Source: Synergistaceae bacterium
GTDB taxonomy: Bacteria > Synergistota > Synergistia > Synergistales > Synergistaceae
NCBI GenBank assembly: GCA_031264605.1
Contig: JAISDQ010000035.1
Span: 1 to 9,889, forward strand
Direction: 5' to 3'
Length of the DNA: 9,889 bases
Under the pieces are notes generated by a model. The model did not search any database, was not told where the DNA came from, and was given only the letters and a program-made list of their open reading frames with translations. Position 1 is the first letter of the stretch, and every line of letters begins with the position of its first letter. A program made the translations under genes and the position numbers. Of the stretch, positions 1 to 6,326 are shown piece by piece.

Positions 1-342
1 GCGGAGCGGGTTCTCGAAATCCGGGACGGCGGGCTGTACGACTATTCCGGCAATTATTCGTGGTTCATAGCCAAACGGGACGCAATGCTGTCCGGCGAGT
101 CGGAAAAAGATACTAGAGCGGAACCGGCGGATATAAAAGAAAAACGCCGGCGGGAAGCCGAAGATCGCAACAGAATTTCCCGCGATAGAAAAAAATTCCT
201 CGATAAGCTGGCGTCCATAGAACGTTCGATAGAATCGTCGGAAGCGCGGCGCGGCGAAATCGACGCGAAACTGTGCGACCCGGCGACGCTCGCCGACTCG
301 CCGGCGGTTCAGGCTCTCATGCGGGAGCGCAAAACAATATAA
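1..342 (+). CDS. ABC-F family ATPase, C-terminal end (5' end outside window; in-frame stop)
   Basis: Frame 1 is open from the first base. Its first residues, AERVLEIRDGGLYDYSGNYS, are the typical end of the second nucleotide-binding domain of ABC-F proteins (Uup/EttA/YdiF type). A charged Lys/Arg/Glu-rich helical stretch follows, the usual C-terminal coiled coil. ABC-F proteins are soluble ATPases that act on the ribosome; both ATPase cores would lie upstream, outside the window. The frame ends at TAA 340-342, just after RERKTI. Reading on in the same frame gives NALASDYAKWEELSEATE and a second TAA at 409-411. The YxKWEEL element is what ABC-F coiled coils normally end with, so the first stop looks premature and costs about 23 residues. 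The ATPase domains would be intact, so the protein may still work. The gene converges on the sirtuin gene (stop at 423). Family assignment is confident; the subgroup is not. Confidence 0.82.
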   Translation, partial: AERVLEIRDGGLYDYSGNYSWFIAKRDAMLSGESEKDTRAEPADIKEKRRREAEDRNRISRDRKKFLDKLASIERSIESSEARRGEIDAKLCDPATLADSPAVQALMRERKTI

Positions 343-422
343 AACGCGCTCGCGTCCGATTACGCGAAATGGGAAGAATTGTCGGAAGCAACAGAGACGG
401 CGTCAAAATAAAAGAAGATATT

Positions 423-1151
423 CTACTCCAACTCCGCTTTCAGTTTCATCAAAAACTCGCCTATCCCCATATTCGTCCTGTAGTCCGCGAGGTAATCCAT
501 AGGGGTGACGTCTCTGTTGCAAATGGCGACGAATGCGCCCGCGTTCTTCGCCATCGACGGCATCTGGTTCGCCGGGGAGACTTGCAGCGACGAGCCCAGT
601 ACCATGAAGACGCCGCACGTTTCGGACGCGTCCCATGAAGACTTTAGCGCGTCCTCGGGCAGGTTTTCGCCGAAAAGTACCACTCCCGGACGAAGCCGGC
701 CGCCGCATTCCGCGCAGGGGTTGCGGCCGATGAAATCTTGTTGCGTCGACGGCGCGCCGCAGTCCATGCAGCGCACTTTGTTTACCGAGCCGTGGAGTTC
801 GTATACCGTCTTCGAACCGGCGGCGGCGTGCAAGCCGTCGATGTTCTGCGTTATCACGCATTTCACGAGGCCGCGCGATTCGAACTCGGCTATTATTTCA
901 TGCCCCGCGTTGGGGCGGGAGTTTCCCATCGCTTCGAAACGCCGCGAGTAGAACGAGTGAAACTTGTCGTAATTTCCCCGCATGGCCGTCGTAGTCGCCA
1001 GCTCCATGGGATCCTCCACGTTCCACATTCCGTTTTTCGAGCGGAAGTCCGACAAACCCGACTCGGTGCTCATCCCCGCTCCGGTAAATATCACGGCATT
1101 TTTTGTCCCGGCCATCTTCGAGGCAAGAATTTTCAGCTCAGAACCGTTCAT
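423..1151 (-). CDS. cobB: NAD-dependent protein deacylase, SIR2 family (sirtuin)
   Basis: This 242-residue protein has every core sirtuin motif. The NAD-binding GAGMSTESG stands at about residues 24-32, followed by DFR at 35-37. TQNIDGLH is at 101-108 and the catalytic His is H120 in ELHG. The zinc ligands are C128/C131 and C146/C149. FGENLP and GSSLQVSP come later. It would remove acyl groups from lysines in cytoplasmic proteins, making nicotinamide and O-acyl-ADP-ribose. The usual Pro before DFR is Ser here. Y68 and R71 form a YxxR spacing like that of SIRT5/CobB-type desuccinylases, but this is only suggestive. The ATG at 1151 was chosen because GGGGTG precedes it at good spacing; a TTG at 1208 and an ATG at 1202 in frame lack an SD. 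It is the last gene of the minus-strand block and its start overlaps the stop of a 31-codon ORF. Confidence 0.93.
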   Translation of the reverse strand: MNGSELKILASKMAGTKNAVIFTGAGMSTESGLSDFRSKNGMWNVEDPMELATTTAMRGNYDKFHSFYSRRFEAMGNSRPNAGHEIIAEFESRGLVKCVITQNIDGLHAAAGSKTVYELHGSVNKVRCMDCGAPSTQQDFIGRNPCAECGGRLRPGVVLFGENLPEDALKSSWDASETCGVFMVLGSSLQVSPANQMPSMAKNAGAFVAICNRDVTPMDYLADYRTNMGIGEFLMKLKAELE

Positions 1152-1243
1152 TTTTTCACCCCGCGTTTCAGGATAAATATTACGCTCCCAAGTATCCGCC
1201 ATGGGCAAGCCGTAAAGCCGAGGAACTGTACTAACTCGCCCAT
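1148..1243 (-). CDS. Possible 31-residue hydrophobic small protein, coupled to the sirtuin
   Basis: A short ATG-started frame fills the gap between the PFL-family gene and the sirtuin gene. It begins MGELVQFLGF, has a mostly apolar middle (roughly residues 4-25, including WRILGSVIFIL), and ends with basic residues (KRGVKK). This would suit one membrane helix with a positive cytoplasmic tail. Its TGA overlaps the sirtuin ATG as ATGA, the usual layout for translational coupling, and it starts 23 nt after the PFL-family stop. Against it, no clear SD precedes the ATG (only AGCGGA very close to it), and any 115-nt gap can hold such a frame by chance. I do not recognise a family. It could be a real small membrane protein, or an untranslated spacer. 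Confidence 0.3.
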   Translation of the reverse strand: MGELVQFLGFTACPWRILGSVIFILKRGVKK

Positions 1244-1266
1244 TGTCCGCTGTCTGCCTGTGACGC

Positions 1267-2625
1267 TCAATTTCTGAAGCTGTGTATTGGGGCCGGTATG
1301 CGCCCTCCCCTCCCCACGAATGCCGAACAGCCGAACCCGTTTACGGCCATCACCGGGGCTTCGCCGAGCAGTCCGCCGAAACGCGCGGTGTCGCCCACCG
1401 TTTTGCCCGCTACCGGAATTACGCGCACCGCCGTCGTCTTGCCGTTGACCATTCCTATCGCCATTTCGTCCAGTATTATCCCGGATATCGTGTCGGCGGG
1501 CGTATCGCCCGGAATTGCCGCCATATCTATGCCGACCGAGCAGACGCAGGTCATGGCCTCAAGTTTTTCCATGGTGAGCGCGCCGGCCCTGACCGCCTCT
1601 ATCATGCCGCGATCCTCGCTTACCGGAATGAACGCGCCGGAAAGCCCGCCCACATACGAACTGGCCATGACCCCGCCCTTTTTCACATTGTCGTTCAATA
1701 TCGCGATCGCCGCCGTGGAACCCGGCGCTCCGGGCTGTTCGAGCCCCATCTCCCGCAGTATCTCCGCGATACTGTCGCCTATCGCCGGAGTCGGCGCGAG
1801 CGAAAGATCGATGACGCCGAAGGGAACTCCCAACCTTCGAGAGGCTTCCTGAGCGACCAGTTGGCCGACGCGCGTTATTTTGAACGCCGTACGTTTCACG
1901 GTCTCGCAGAGCGTCTCGAAATCGGCGCCGCGCGCCGCCTCTATGGCCCGTTTCACCACGCCGGGGCCGCTGACGCCGACGTTTATGGCGGACTCCCCCT
2001 CCCCCACTCCGTGAAACGCGCCGGCCATAAAAGGGTTATCCTCCACGGCGTTGCAGAACACGACGAACTTAGCGCACCCTATCGAGTCGCGGTCGCTTGT
2101 CATGGAGGCGATGTCCTTTATCGCGCGCGCCGAGATGTTCACCGCGTCTACGTTTATCCCCGAACGCGTGGAACCGAGGTTCAGCGACGAACACACCCGT
2201 TCGGTAGCGGCAAGCGCCGAAGGTATGGAATGGAGCAGCGCGCGGTCTTCCGGCGTTATCCCCTTCTGGAGAAGCGCGGAAAAACCGCCGATGAAATTGA
2301 CCCCGACCGCCTCCGCCGCCCCGTCAAGAGCGCGGGCTACCTCCACGTAATCGCAGTTCCGGCAGCCGGCGGCCGCTATGGCGATCGGCGTCACGGAAAC
2401 GCGCTTGTTTATCACCGGCACGCCGTATTCCTTTGAAATGTCCTCCCCCACGCGGGACAGGCGTTCTGCCCTTCGCGCTATCTTGTCGTAAATTTTCCGG
2501 CAGAAGGCCGCGCAGTCGCTGTCGGCGCAGTCGAGCAGGTTTATCCCCATCGTTATGGTCCGCACGTCGAGGTTGGCCTCGGATATCATGCGGATGGTCT
2601 CGCTTGCCTCGCTTATGGTGATCAT
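1267..2625 (-). CDS. PFL-family protein (UPF0210 / DUF711)
   Basis: The 452-residue product starts MITISEASETIRMI and continues with NLDVRTITMGINLLDC and KRVSVTPIA, the hallmark opening of UPF0210/DUF711. Its length matches the family. Members share a fold distantly related to pyruvate-formate lyase, hence the name, but no reaction has been established. I see no RVSGY-like glycyl-radical loop near the C-terminus, which instead ends in a Gly-rich stretch (GRGGRIPAPIHSF). Cysteines cluster at about residues 33, 38 and 42, a possible functional site. The ATG at 2625 lies 3 nt past the ACT gene's stop, with AGGA about 10 nt upstream inside the ACT gene, so the two are translationally linked. This ACT-PFL pairing recurs across bacteria and suggests a two-part system, perhaps with the ACT protein as ligand sensor; that role is inference. 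Confidence 0.92.
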   Translation of the reverse strand: MITISEASETIRMISEANLDVRTITMGINLLDCADSDCAAFCRKIYDKIARRAERLSRVGEDISKEYGVPVINKRVSVTPIAIAAAGCRNCDYVEVARALDGAAEAVGVNFIGGFSALLQKGITPEDRALLHSIPSALAATERVCSSLNLGSTRSGINVDAVNISARAIKDIASMTSDRDSIGCAKFVVFCNAVEDNPFMAGAFHGVGEGESAINVGVSGPGVVKRAIEAARGADFETLCETVKRTAFKITRVGQLVAQEASRRLGVPFGVIDLSLAPTPAIGDSIAEILREMGLEQPGAPGSTAAIAILNDNVKKGGVMASSYVGGLSGAFIPVSEDRGMIEAVRAGALTMEKLEAMTCVCSVGIDMAAIPGDTPADTISGIILDEMAIGMVNGKTTAVRVIPVAGKTVGDTARFGGLLGEAPVMAVNGFGCSAFVGRGGRIPAPIHSFRN

Positions 2626-2628
2626 GCG

Positions 2629-2898
2629 CTATATCCTGTGCATGGCGCTGAAGATATCCTCATGCTGGAAGCGGACAACAACGCCGATGTCCCGCCCGAG
2701 CGTCTCCAGTTCCGACGCCATTGACGCGAGAGGCTCAGTCGAGGCGTTCAGGTCGACGACCATCATCATGTTGAAATAACCGTCGACTATAGTCTGCGCT
2801 ATGTCGAGCACGTTTACGTTCTTGTCCGACATGTACGAACATATTTTCGCGATTATCCCGACGGAGTCTTTTCCCAAAACCGTTACGATTCCCTTCAT
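2629..2898 (-). CDS. ACT-domain protein (UPF0237)
   Basis: This 89-residue protein is a single ACT domain. It opens MKGIVTVLGKDSVGIIAKI, the first strand and helix with the glycine-containing ligand loop (GKDSVG, residues 9-14), and goes on with VNVLDIAQT and a second beta-alpha-beta unit. ACT domains usually dimerise and bind amino acids, so a regulatory or sensing role is likely; there is no catalytic domain. The length is right for UPF0237. The ATG at 2898 is chosen because GGAGG stands 8 nt upstream; a longer in-frame reading to 2994 overlaps livF and has no such support. It starts 16 nt after livF stops and is followed within 3 nt by the PFL-family gene. Being in a liv operon, the ligand may be a branched-chain amino acid or a relative, which is untested inference. 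Confidence 0.92.
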   Translation of the reverse strand: MKGIVTVLGKDSVGIIAKICSYMSDKNVNVLDIAQTIVDGYFNMMMVVDLNASTEPLASMASELETLGRDIGVVVRFQHEDIFSAMHRI

Positions 2899-2914
2899 TC
2901 CGACGCCTCCGTAC

Positions 2915-3631
2915 TCACATGCCCATGTACGCCCTGCGCACTTCGTCGGAAGCCAGAAGTTCCTCCGACGTTCCCTGCCGCACGACGCGGCCAACCTGTA
3001 TGACGTAGCCGCGCGCGGCTATTTCGAGGGCTTCCTGCACCATCTGTTCGACCAGCAGAATGGTGACGCCGTTTTTGTTTATCTCGACGACGGATTCCAG
3101 GACTTTTTCCACCAGGCTCGGCATCAGCCCGAGAGAAAGTTCGTCGAGCATCAATAATTTGGGCCCGCTCATCAACCCGCGGGCTATAGCGCACATCTGC
3201 TGCTCGCCGCCGCTCATCGTCTGCGCTGTCTGATCCGCGCGCTCCCGCAATACAGGGAAGAGCGCGAAGGCTTGCTCGATGCGCTCGTCGATCACGCGCC
3301 TGTCTTTTTCCCGGAACGCGCCCAACTCCAGGTTCTCGCGGACGGAGAGATTGGCGAAAAGCCTGCGGCCCTCGGGCACGTAGCTGATTCCCTTGTAAAT
3401 TATCTTATTTGCCGGCGTACCCGTTATCTCCTCCCCGCCGAATTTTATACCGCCGTTTCTCGGGCGCACGAGACCGGCGACCGACTTCATGACCGTCGAT
3501 TTACCGGAGCCGTTCGCCCCTATTATCGCCACTATCTCGCCTTCGGCGACGTCGATTGATACTCCCTCCACGGCCCTCATGGCGCCGTAATAACATGATA
3601 TGTCTGAAATCTGAAGCAGCGCGCCGCTCAT
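2915..3631 (-). CDS. livF: Branched-chain amino acid ABC transporter ATPase LivF
   Basis: This 238-residue cytoplasmic ATPase is one of the two that power the LivHM permease. The Walker A motif GANGSGKS is at residues 38-45. YVPEGRRLF at 84-92 is the LivF-type Q-loop region. The ABC signature MSGGEQQM is at 139-146 and Walker B LLMLDE at 159-164. After the catalytic Glu the usual Pro is Leu (DELSLGL). As is usual in LivF, the switch position reads VEQ rather than VEH. The length is normal for the family. The ATG at 3631 has a perfect GGAGG 7 nt upstream and overlaps the livG stop as ATGA. Substrate class is inferred from subunit similarity and operon context; LivF-like proteins also serve amide, urea or other amino-acid transporters. 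Confidence 0.93.
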   Translation of the reverse strand: MSGALLQISDISCYYGAMRAVEGVSIDVAEGEIVAIIGANGSGKSTVMKSVAGLVRPRNGGIKFGGEEITGTPANKIIYKGISYVPEGRRLFANLSVRENLELGAFREKDRRVIDERIEQAFALFPVLRERADQTAQTMSGGEQQMCAIARGLMSGPKLLMLDELSLGLMPSLVEKVLESVVEINKNGVTILLVEQMVQEALEIAARGYVIQVGRVVRQGTSEELLASDEVRRAYMGM

Positions 3632-4389
3632 GGCCGGTCCTCCTTCAAAACCCCGGATTCGGCGAGGCGTCTGCTGAATTTCTCGCCCAGATACGCGGTC
3701 ATGACCTCTGTGTTCCTGCTTATTTCGCGCGGAGGCCCCTCAGCTATTTTGACTCCCCCGTTCAGGACGACCACCTTGTCGGATATCGGCATTATGGCCT
3801 CCATTATGTGCTCGACCATCAAAATCGTCTTTCCGCTTTTTTTGAGGCCGACTATCAGCTCCACCATCTCGTGTACCTCGGTGGAGGTAAGTCCGGCGAC
3901 CGCTTCGTCGAGAAGCAGAAGTTTCGGCGAAGTCGCTAGCGCCCTCGCCACTTCGAGGCGCTTCTTGTTGCCGATCGTCATCGCCCCGGCGGGCCTGTTG
4001 CGCCATTCTTCGAGAAAGCAAAGTTCGATGCAGGCCTGGGCCGTCTCGCGGGCTTTGCGCTCGTCCGAACTGTGCAGATACGCCCCTACGAGCACGTTCT
4101 CCAGGACGGTCATCTCGTTGAGGGGACGCACCACCTGAAACGTCCTGGCGAGGCCCATGCGCGCTATCCTGTGCATCGGCAGTCCGGTGATATTTTTTCC
4201 GGCGAACGTCACGCGTCCCGACGTAGGTTTGTAAAGCCCCGAGACGCAGTTGAAAAGCGTCGTCTTGCCGGAGCCGTTCGGCCCGATGAGCCCGACTATC
4301 TGCCCCTCTTCCACCGAAAACGACACGTCCCTGTTAGCGGCGAGCGAGCCGAATTTCATCCAGAGTCCGTTAACGTCGAGCAGCGGCAT
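3628..4389 (-). CDS. livG: Branched-chain amino acid ABC transporter ATPase LivG
   Basis: The second ATPase, 253 residues. Walker A GPNGSGKTT is at residues 36-44, the Q-loop in ARTFQ at 81-85, Walker B LLLLDE at 157-162, and the switch His is H194 in VEH. GLARTFQ and the long segment between Walker A and the signature are typical of LivG. Two sites differ from the usual form. The signature reads MTIGNKKRLEVARAL instead of an LSYGQ-type motif, and Ala replaces Pro after the catalytic Glu. The ATG at 4389 has GGAGG 9 nt upstream and shares its A with the livM stop (TGATG). The same frame stays open upstream to 5349, but that part is a shadow of livM, so the start given here is well supported. 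Confidence 0.93.
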   Translation of the reverse strand: MPLLDVNGLWMKFGSLAANRDVSFSVEEGQIVGLIGPNGSGKTTLFNCVSGLYKPTSGRVTFAGKNITGLPMHRIARMGLARTFQVVRPLNEMTVLENVLVGAYLHSSDERKARETAQACIELCFLEEWRNRPAGAMTIGNKKRLEVARALATSPKLLLLDEAVAGLTSTEVHEMVELIVGLKKSGKTILMVEHIMEAIMPISDKVVVLNGGVKIAEGPPREISRNTEVMTAYLGEKFSRRLAESGVLKEDRP

Positions 4390-5384
4390 CAGATATCGCC
4401 TCCGTCCTTGCCGCCAAGCAGGCCGAACTCGGCGAGAAAACCCATGATCCCCTTTGGCTGGCGTATCATCATGAACATGATGAGGATGCCGTATATCATC
4501 TGATCCACTCCCGCGCCGAAATGAGAGAGATACGTGCGGGTATATTCCTGAAGCGGGATCAGCACCGCCGCGCCAAGGAGCGGCCCCCAGAAGGTACCCA
4601 TTCCGCCCAGAATCGTTATGAGGACGAATTTCATCGACATATCGAGCGAAAGCACCATGGGCGGGTCGACCCTGTAGTTGTACTGCGCGAAGAAAGCGCC
4701 GCACAGCGCCGCCAGAAAGGCTGAAATCGCCATCGCCGTCAGTTTGACGCGCATACTGTCGACGCCCAGAGACTCCGCCGTCTCCTGCCCTTCGCGCACG
4801 GCCCGCGCGTAATAGCCGAACCTGCGTTTCTCCAAAAAACGCACGACGCCGAAGACGAAGGCGAACAGCAGCGCCGCGCCGGTGAAATAACCCGTCTTGT
4901 CGCTCGACCAGAGAAAATACTTCCACGAATCGTCGAGTATGGGATAATCGAGGCCGAGCGCGCCGCCGACCCAATCCCACACCAGAAACAGCCTGCCGAA
5001 TATCTCGACTATGGCGAACGTGGCGATGGCGAAATAATGCCCTCTCAGCTTGAAACACGGCCAACTGATCAGCGCGCTCACGGCAGCCGCGAGCAGAGCC
5101 CCCGCGATAATTCCGGGCCATGGAACGCCGCGGTACGTGACCATCGCCATTCCCGCCCCGTAAGCGCCTATGCCGAAAAAGACAGAGTGGCCGAACGACA
5201 CTTGGCCGCAATAACCTCCCAGAATGTTCCAGCTCTGCGCCATGCTGGCGTAAAGCAGCACCAGCACGAGGACATGGGCGTAAAACCTGTTTCCTATCGC
5301 GCCGGGGATCACCGCGAGAGCCGCAAGCACCGCGAGCAGTCCCAGCCATATAAACATATCCGCTTTTTTCCTTCGTCCTGTCAT
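4389..5384 (-). CDS. livM: Branched-chain amino acid ABC transporter permease LivM
   Basis: A 331-residue inner-membrane permease and partner of LivH. After a basic start (MTGRRKKAD) come many hydrophobic helices. The family motif GQVSFGH is at residues 60-66. A cytoplasmic coupling loop with ARAVREGQETAESLGV, the EAA-like site contacting the ATPases, lies in the second half, and LGGMGTFWGPLLGA follows near the end. The size is usual for LivM. The ATG at 5384 lies 5 nt after the livH stop, with a GGTG-rich stretch just upstream as a modest SD; a second ATG at residue 10 is possible but less likely. In-frame sequence before 5384 belongs to livH in another frame. Confidence 0.92.
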   Translation of the reverse strand: MTGRRKKADMFIWLGLLAVLAALAVIPGAIGNRFYAHVLVLVLLYASMAQSWNILGGYCGQVSFGHSVFFGIGAYGAGMAMVTYRGVPWPGIIAGALLAAAVSALISWPCFKLRGHYFAIATFAIVEIFGRLFLVWDWVGGALGLDYPILDDSWKYFLWSSDKTGYFTGAALLFAFVFGVVRFLEKRRFGYYARAVREGQETAESLGVDSMRVKLTAMAISAFLAALCGAFFAQYNYRVDPPMVLSLDMSMKFVLITILGGMGTFWGPLLGAAVLIPLQEYTRTYLSHFGAGVDQMIYGILIMFMMIRQPKGIMGFLAEFGLLGGKDGGDI

Positions 5385-5389
5385 GCCGC

Positions 5390-6250
5390 TCACCACCCGA
5401 ACAGTCCCTTGGGCCTGACCATTATTACGGCGAGGTACAGGGCGAAAACCGCCACGTATTTGACGACGGGAGCGATGTAGAAACCCGCGAACGACTCGAC
5501 GAGCCCTATCAGGAGCGCCGCGCAGAGCGCCCCCGGAATGCTGCCGAAACCGCCGAGCGCGACCACAACGAAAGCTATGAGGCTGAAGAGCGTGCCGACC
5601 TCCGGGAAAACGGCGAGATAACCCGTCATGAACCCGCCGGCGATGCCGACGCACATGCCGCCAAGGCCGAACACCAGGGTAAACACGCGCTCGGTGTCAA
5701 TGCCCATAAGTTCGGCCGCCTCGGCGTCCATGGCCGTCGCCTGTATCGCCCATCCAGTACGCGTCTTTTTTATGAGATAATAGAGCGCCGCGATCACCAC
5801 GAGCGAAAAAAGAGCGGTGACCAGCTGAGGAACCGGCGCTATCGCCCCGAATATATTGACGGTTTTGCCGGAGAGCGCCGTGTTGTTCAAGAGCCTGAAG
5901 TTCGGCGTGAAACGGTTGAGGCAGAAATTTTTCAAAAATATCGAGAGCCCGAAAGTCGCTAGCAGCGGAGCCATGGCCGCTTTTCCTATGCAGCGGCGGA
6001 CGACCGCCTTATACGCGACTGCGCTCAGGAGGAACAAAAAAGCCCCGGTAGCTATCCACGACACGGTCGGATCGATTCCGGCCAGACTCCCCAGCCAGTA
6101 ACACGCGTACATGGCCGCCATCAGAAATTCGCCGTGCGCGAAATTGATGACGTCCATGACGCCCCATATCAGGCTGAGGCCGGCCGCCACCAGCCCATAA
6201 ATGGCGCCGTTCATCAATCCGTCCACGACGACCTGCGCAAAGTTATCCAA
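5390..6250 (-). CDS. livH: Branched-chain amino acid ABC transporter permease LivH
   Basis: A 286-residue inner-membrane permease with about eight apolar helices. The LivH signature MDVINFAHGEF is near residues 32-42. The coupling loop ATAMDAEAAELMGI stands in the middle, and ALGGFGSIPGA towards the end. It forms the translocation pore with LivM. The start is taken as TTG 6248-6250, because GGAGGG at 6259-6264 lies exactly 8 nt upstream. An earlier TTG at 6271 would put that SD inside the coding region and has no SD of its own. The gene follows livJ after a 76-nt gap that holds a strong hairpin. Confidence 0.92.
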   Translation of the reverse strand: MDNFAQVVVDGLMNGAIYGLVAAGLSLIWGVMDVINFAHGEFLMAAMYACYWLGSLAGIDPTVSWIATGAFLFLLSAVAYKAVVRRCIGKAAMAPLLATFGLSIFLKNFCLNRFTPNFRLLNNTALSGKTVNIFGAIAPVPQLVTALFSLVVIAALYYLIKKTRTGWAIQATAMDAEAAELMGIDTERVFTLVFGLGGMCVGIAGGFMTGYLAVFPEVGTLFSLIAFVVVALGGFGSIPGALCAALLIGLVESFAGFYIAPVVKYVAVFALYLAVIMVRPKGLFGW

Positions 6251-6258
6251 CGGTAAAT

Positions 6259-6264
6259 CCCTCC
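6259..6264 (-). promoter_or_regulatory. Shine-Dalgarno site that fixes the livH start
   Basis: GGAGGG on the minus strand, 8 nt before TTG 6248-6250. It is the strongest SD near the livH start, and it argues for the TTG at 6250 rather than the TTG at 6271. Confidence 0.75.
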
Positions 6265-6272
6265 GTTTCAAA

Positions 6273-6302
6273 ACGGGCCGCGGAAAGCAATCCGCGGCCC
6301 GT
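6273..6302 (-). terminator. Perfect 11-bp hairpin between livJ and livH (attenuator or mRNA-stability element)
   Basis: ACGGGCCGCGG (6273-6283) and its exact inverse (6292-6302) flank an 8-nt loop, giving a very GC-rich stem. On the transcribed minus strand it is followed by TTT and then G, so the U-tract is short. It lies 24 nt after the livJ stop and 22 nt before the livH start. Such a site would stop part of the transcripts, or protect the 3' end of livJ mRNA, so that more binding protein is made than permease. That is common for solute-binding protein genes; the exact mechanism here is inference. Confidence 0.7.
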
Positions 6303-6326
6303 CGAGTCGTTTATGGACGGGAAATT

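Noticed and set aside
341..356. Small ACGC/GCGT hairpin followed by T-rich sequence on the minus strand, as terminator of the sirtuin operon
   Set aside because: Only a 4-bp stem lying within the ABC-F coding remnant and 70 nt past the sirtuin stop; too weak to call.
1282..2436. Long plus-strand open frame (384 codons) opposite the PFL-family gene
   Set aside because: It is rich in Arg, His and Tyr with no family motif, the usual look of the reverse frame of a GC-rich gene; the minus-strand UPF0210 match is unambiguous.
4390..5349. Extension of the livG frame upstream to 5349
   Set aside because: This part is an Arg-rich shadow of livM; livG has a clear ATG with GGAGG at 4389.
5385..5654. 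Extension of the livM frame upstream to 5654
   Set aside because: Arg/His-rich shadow of livH; a start at 5384 just after the livH stop fits the family length.
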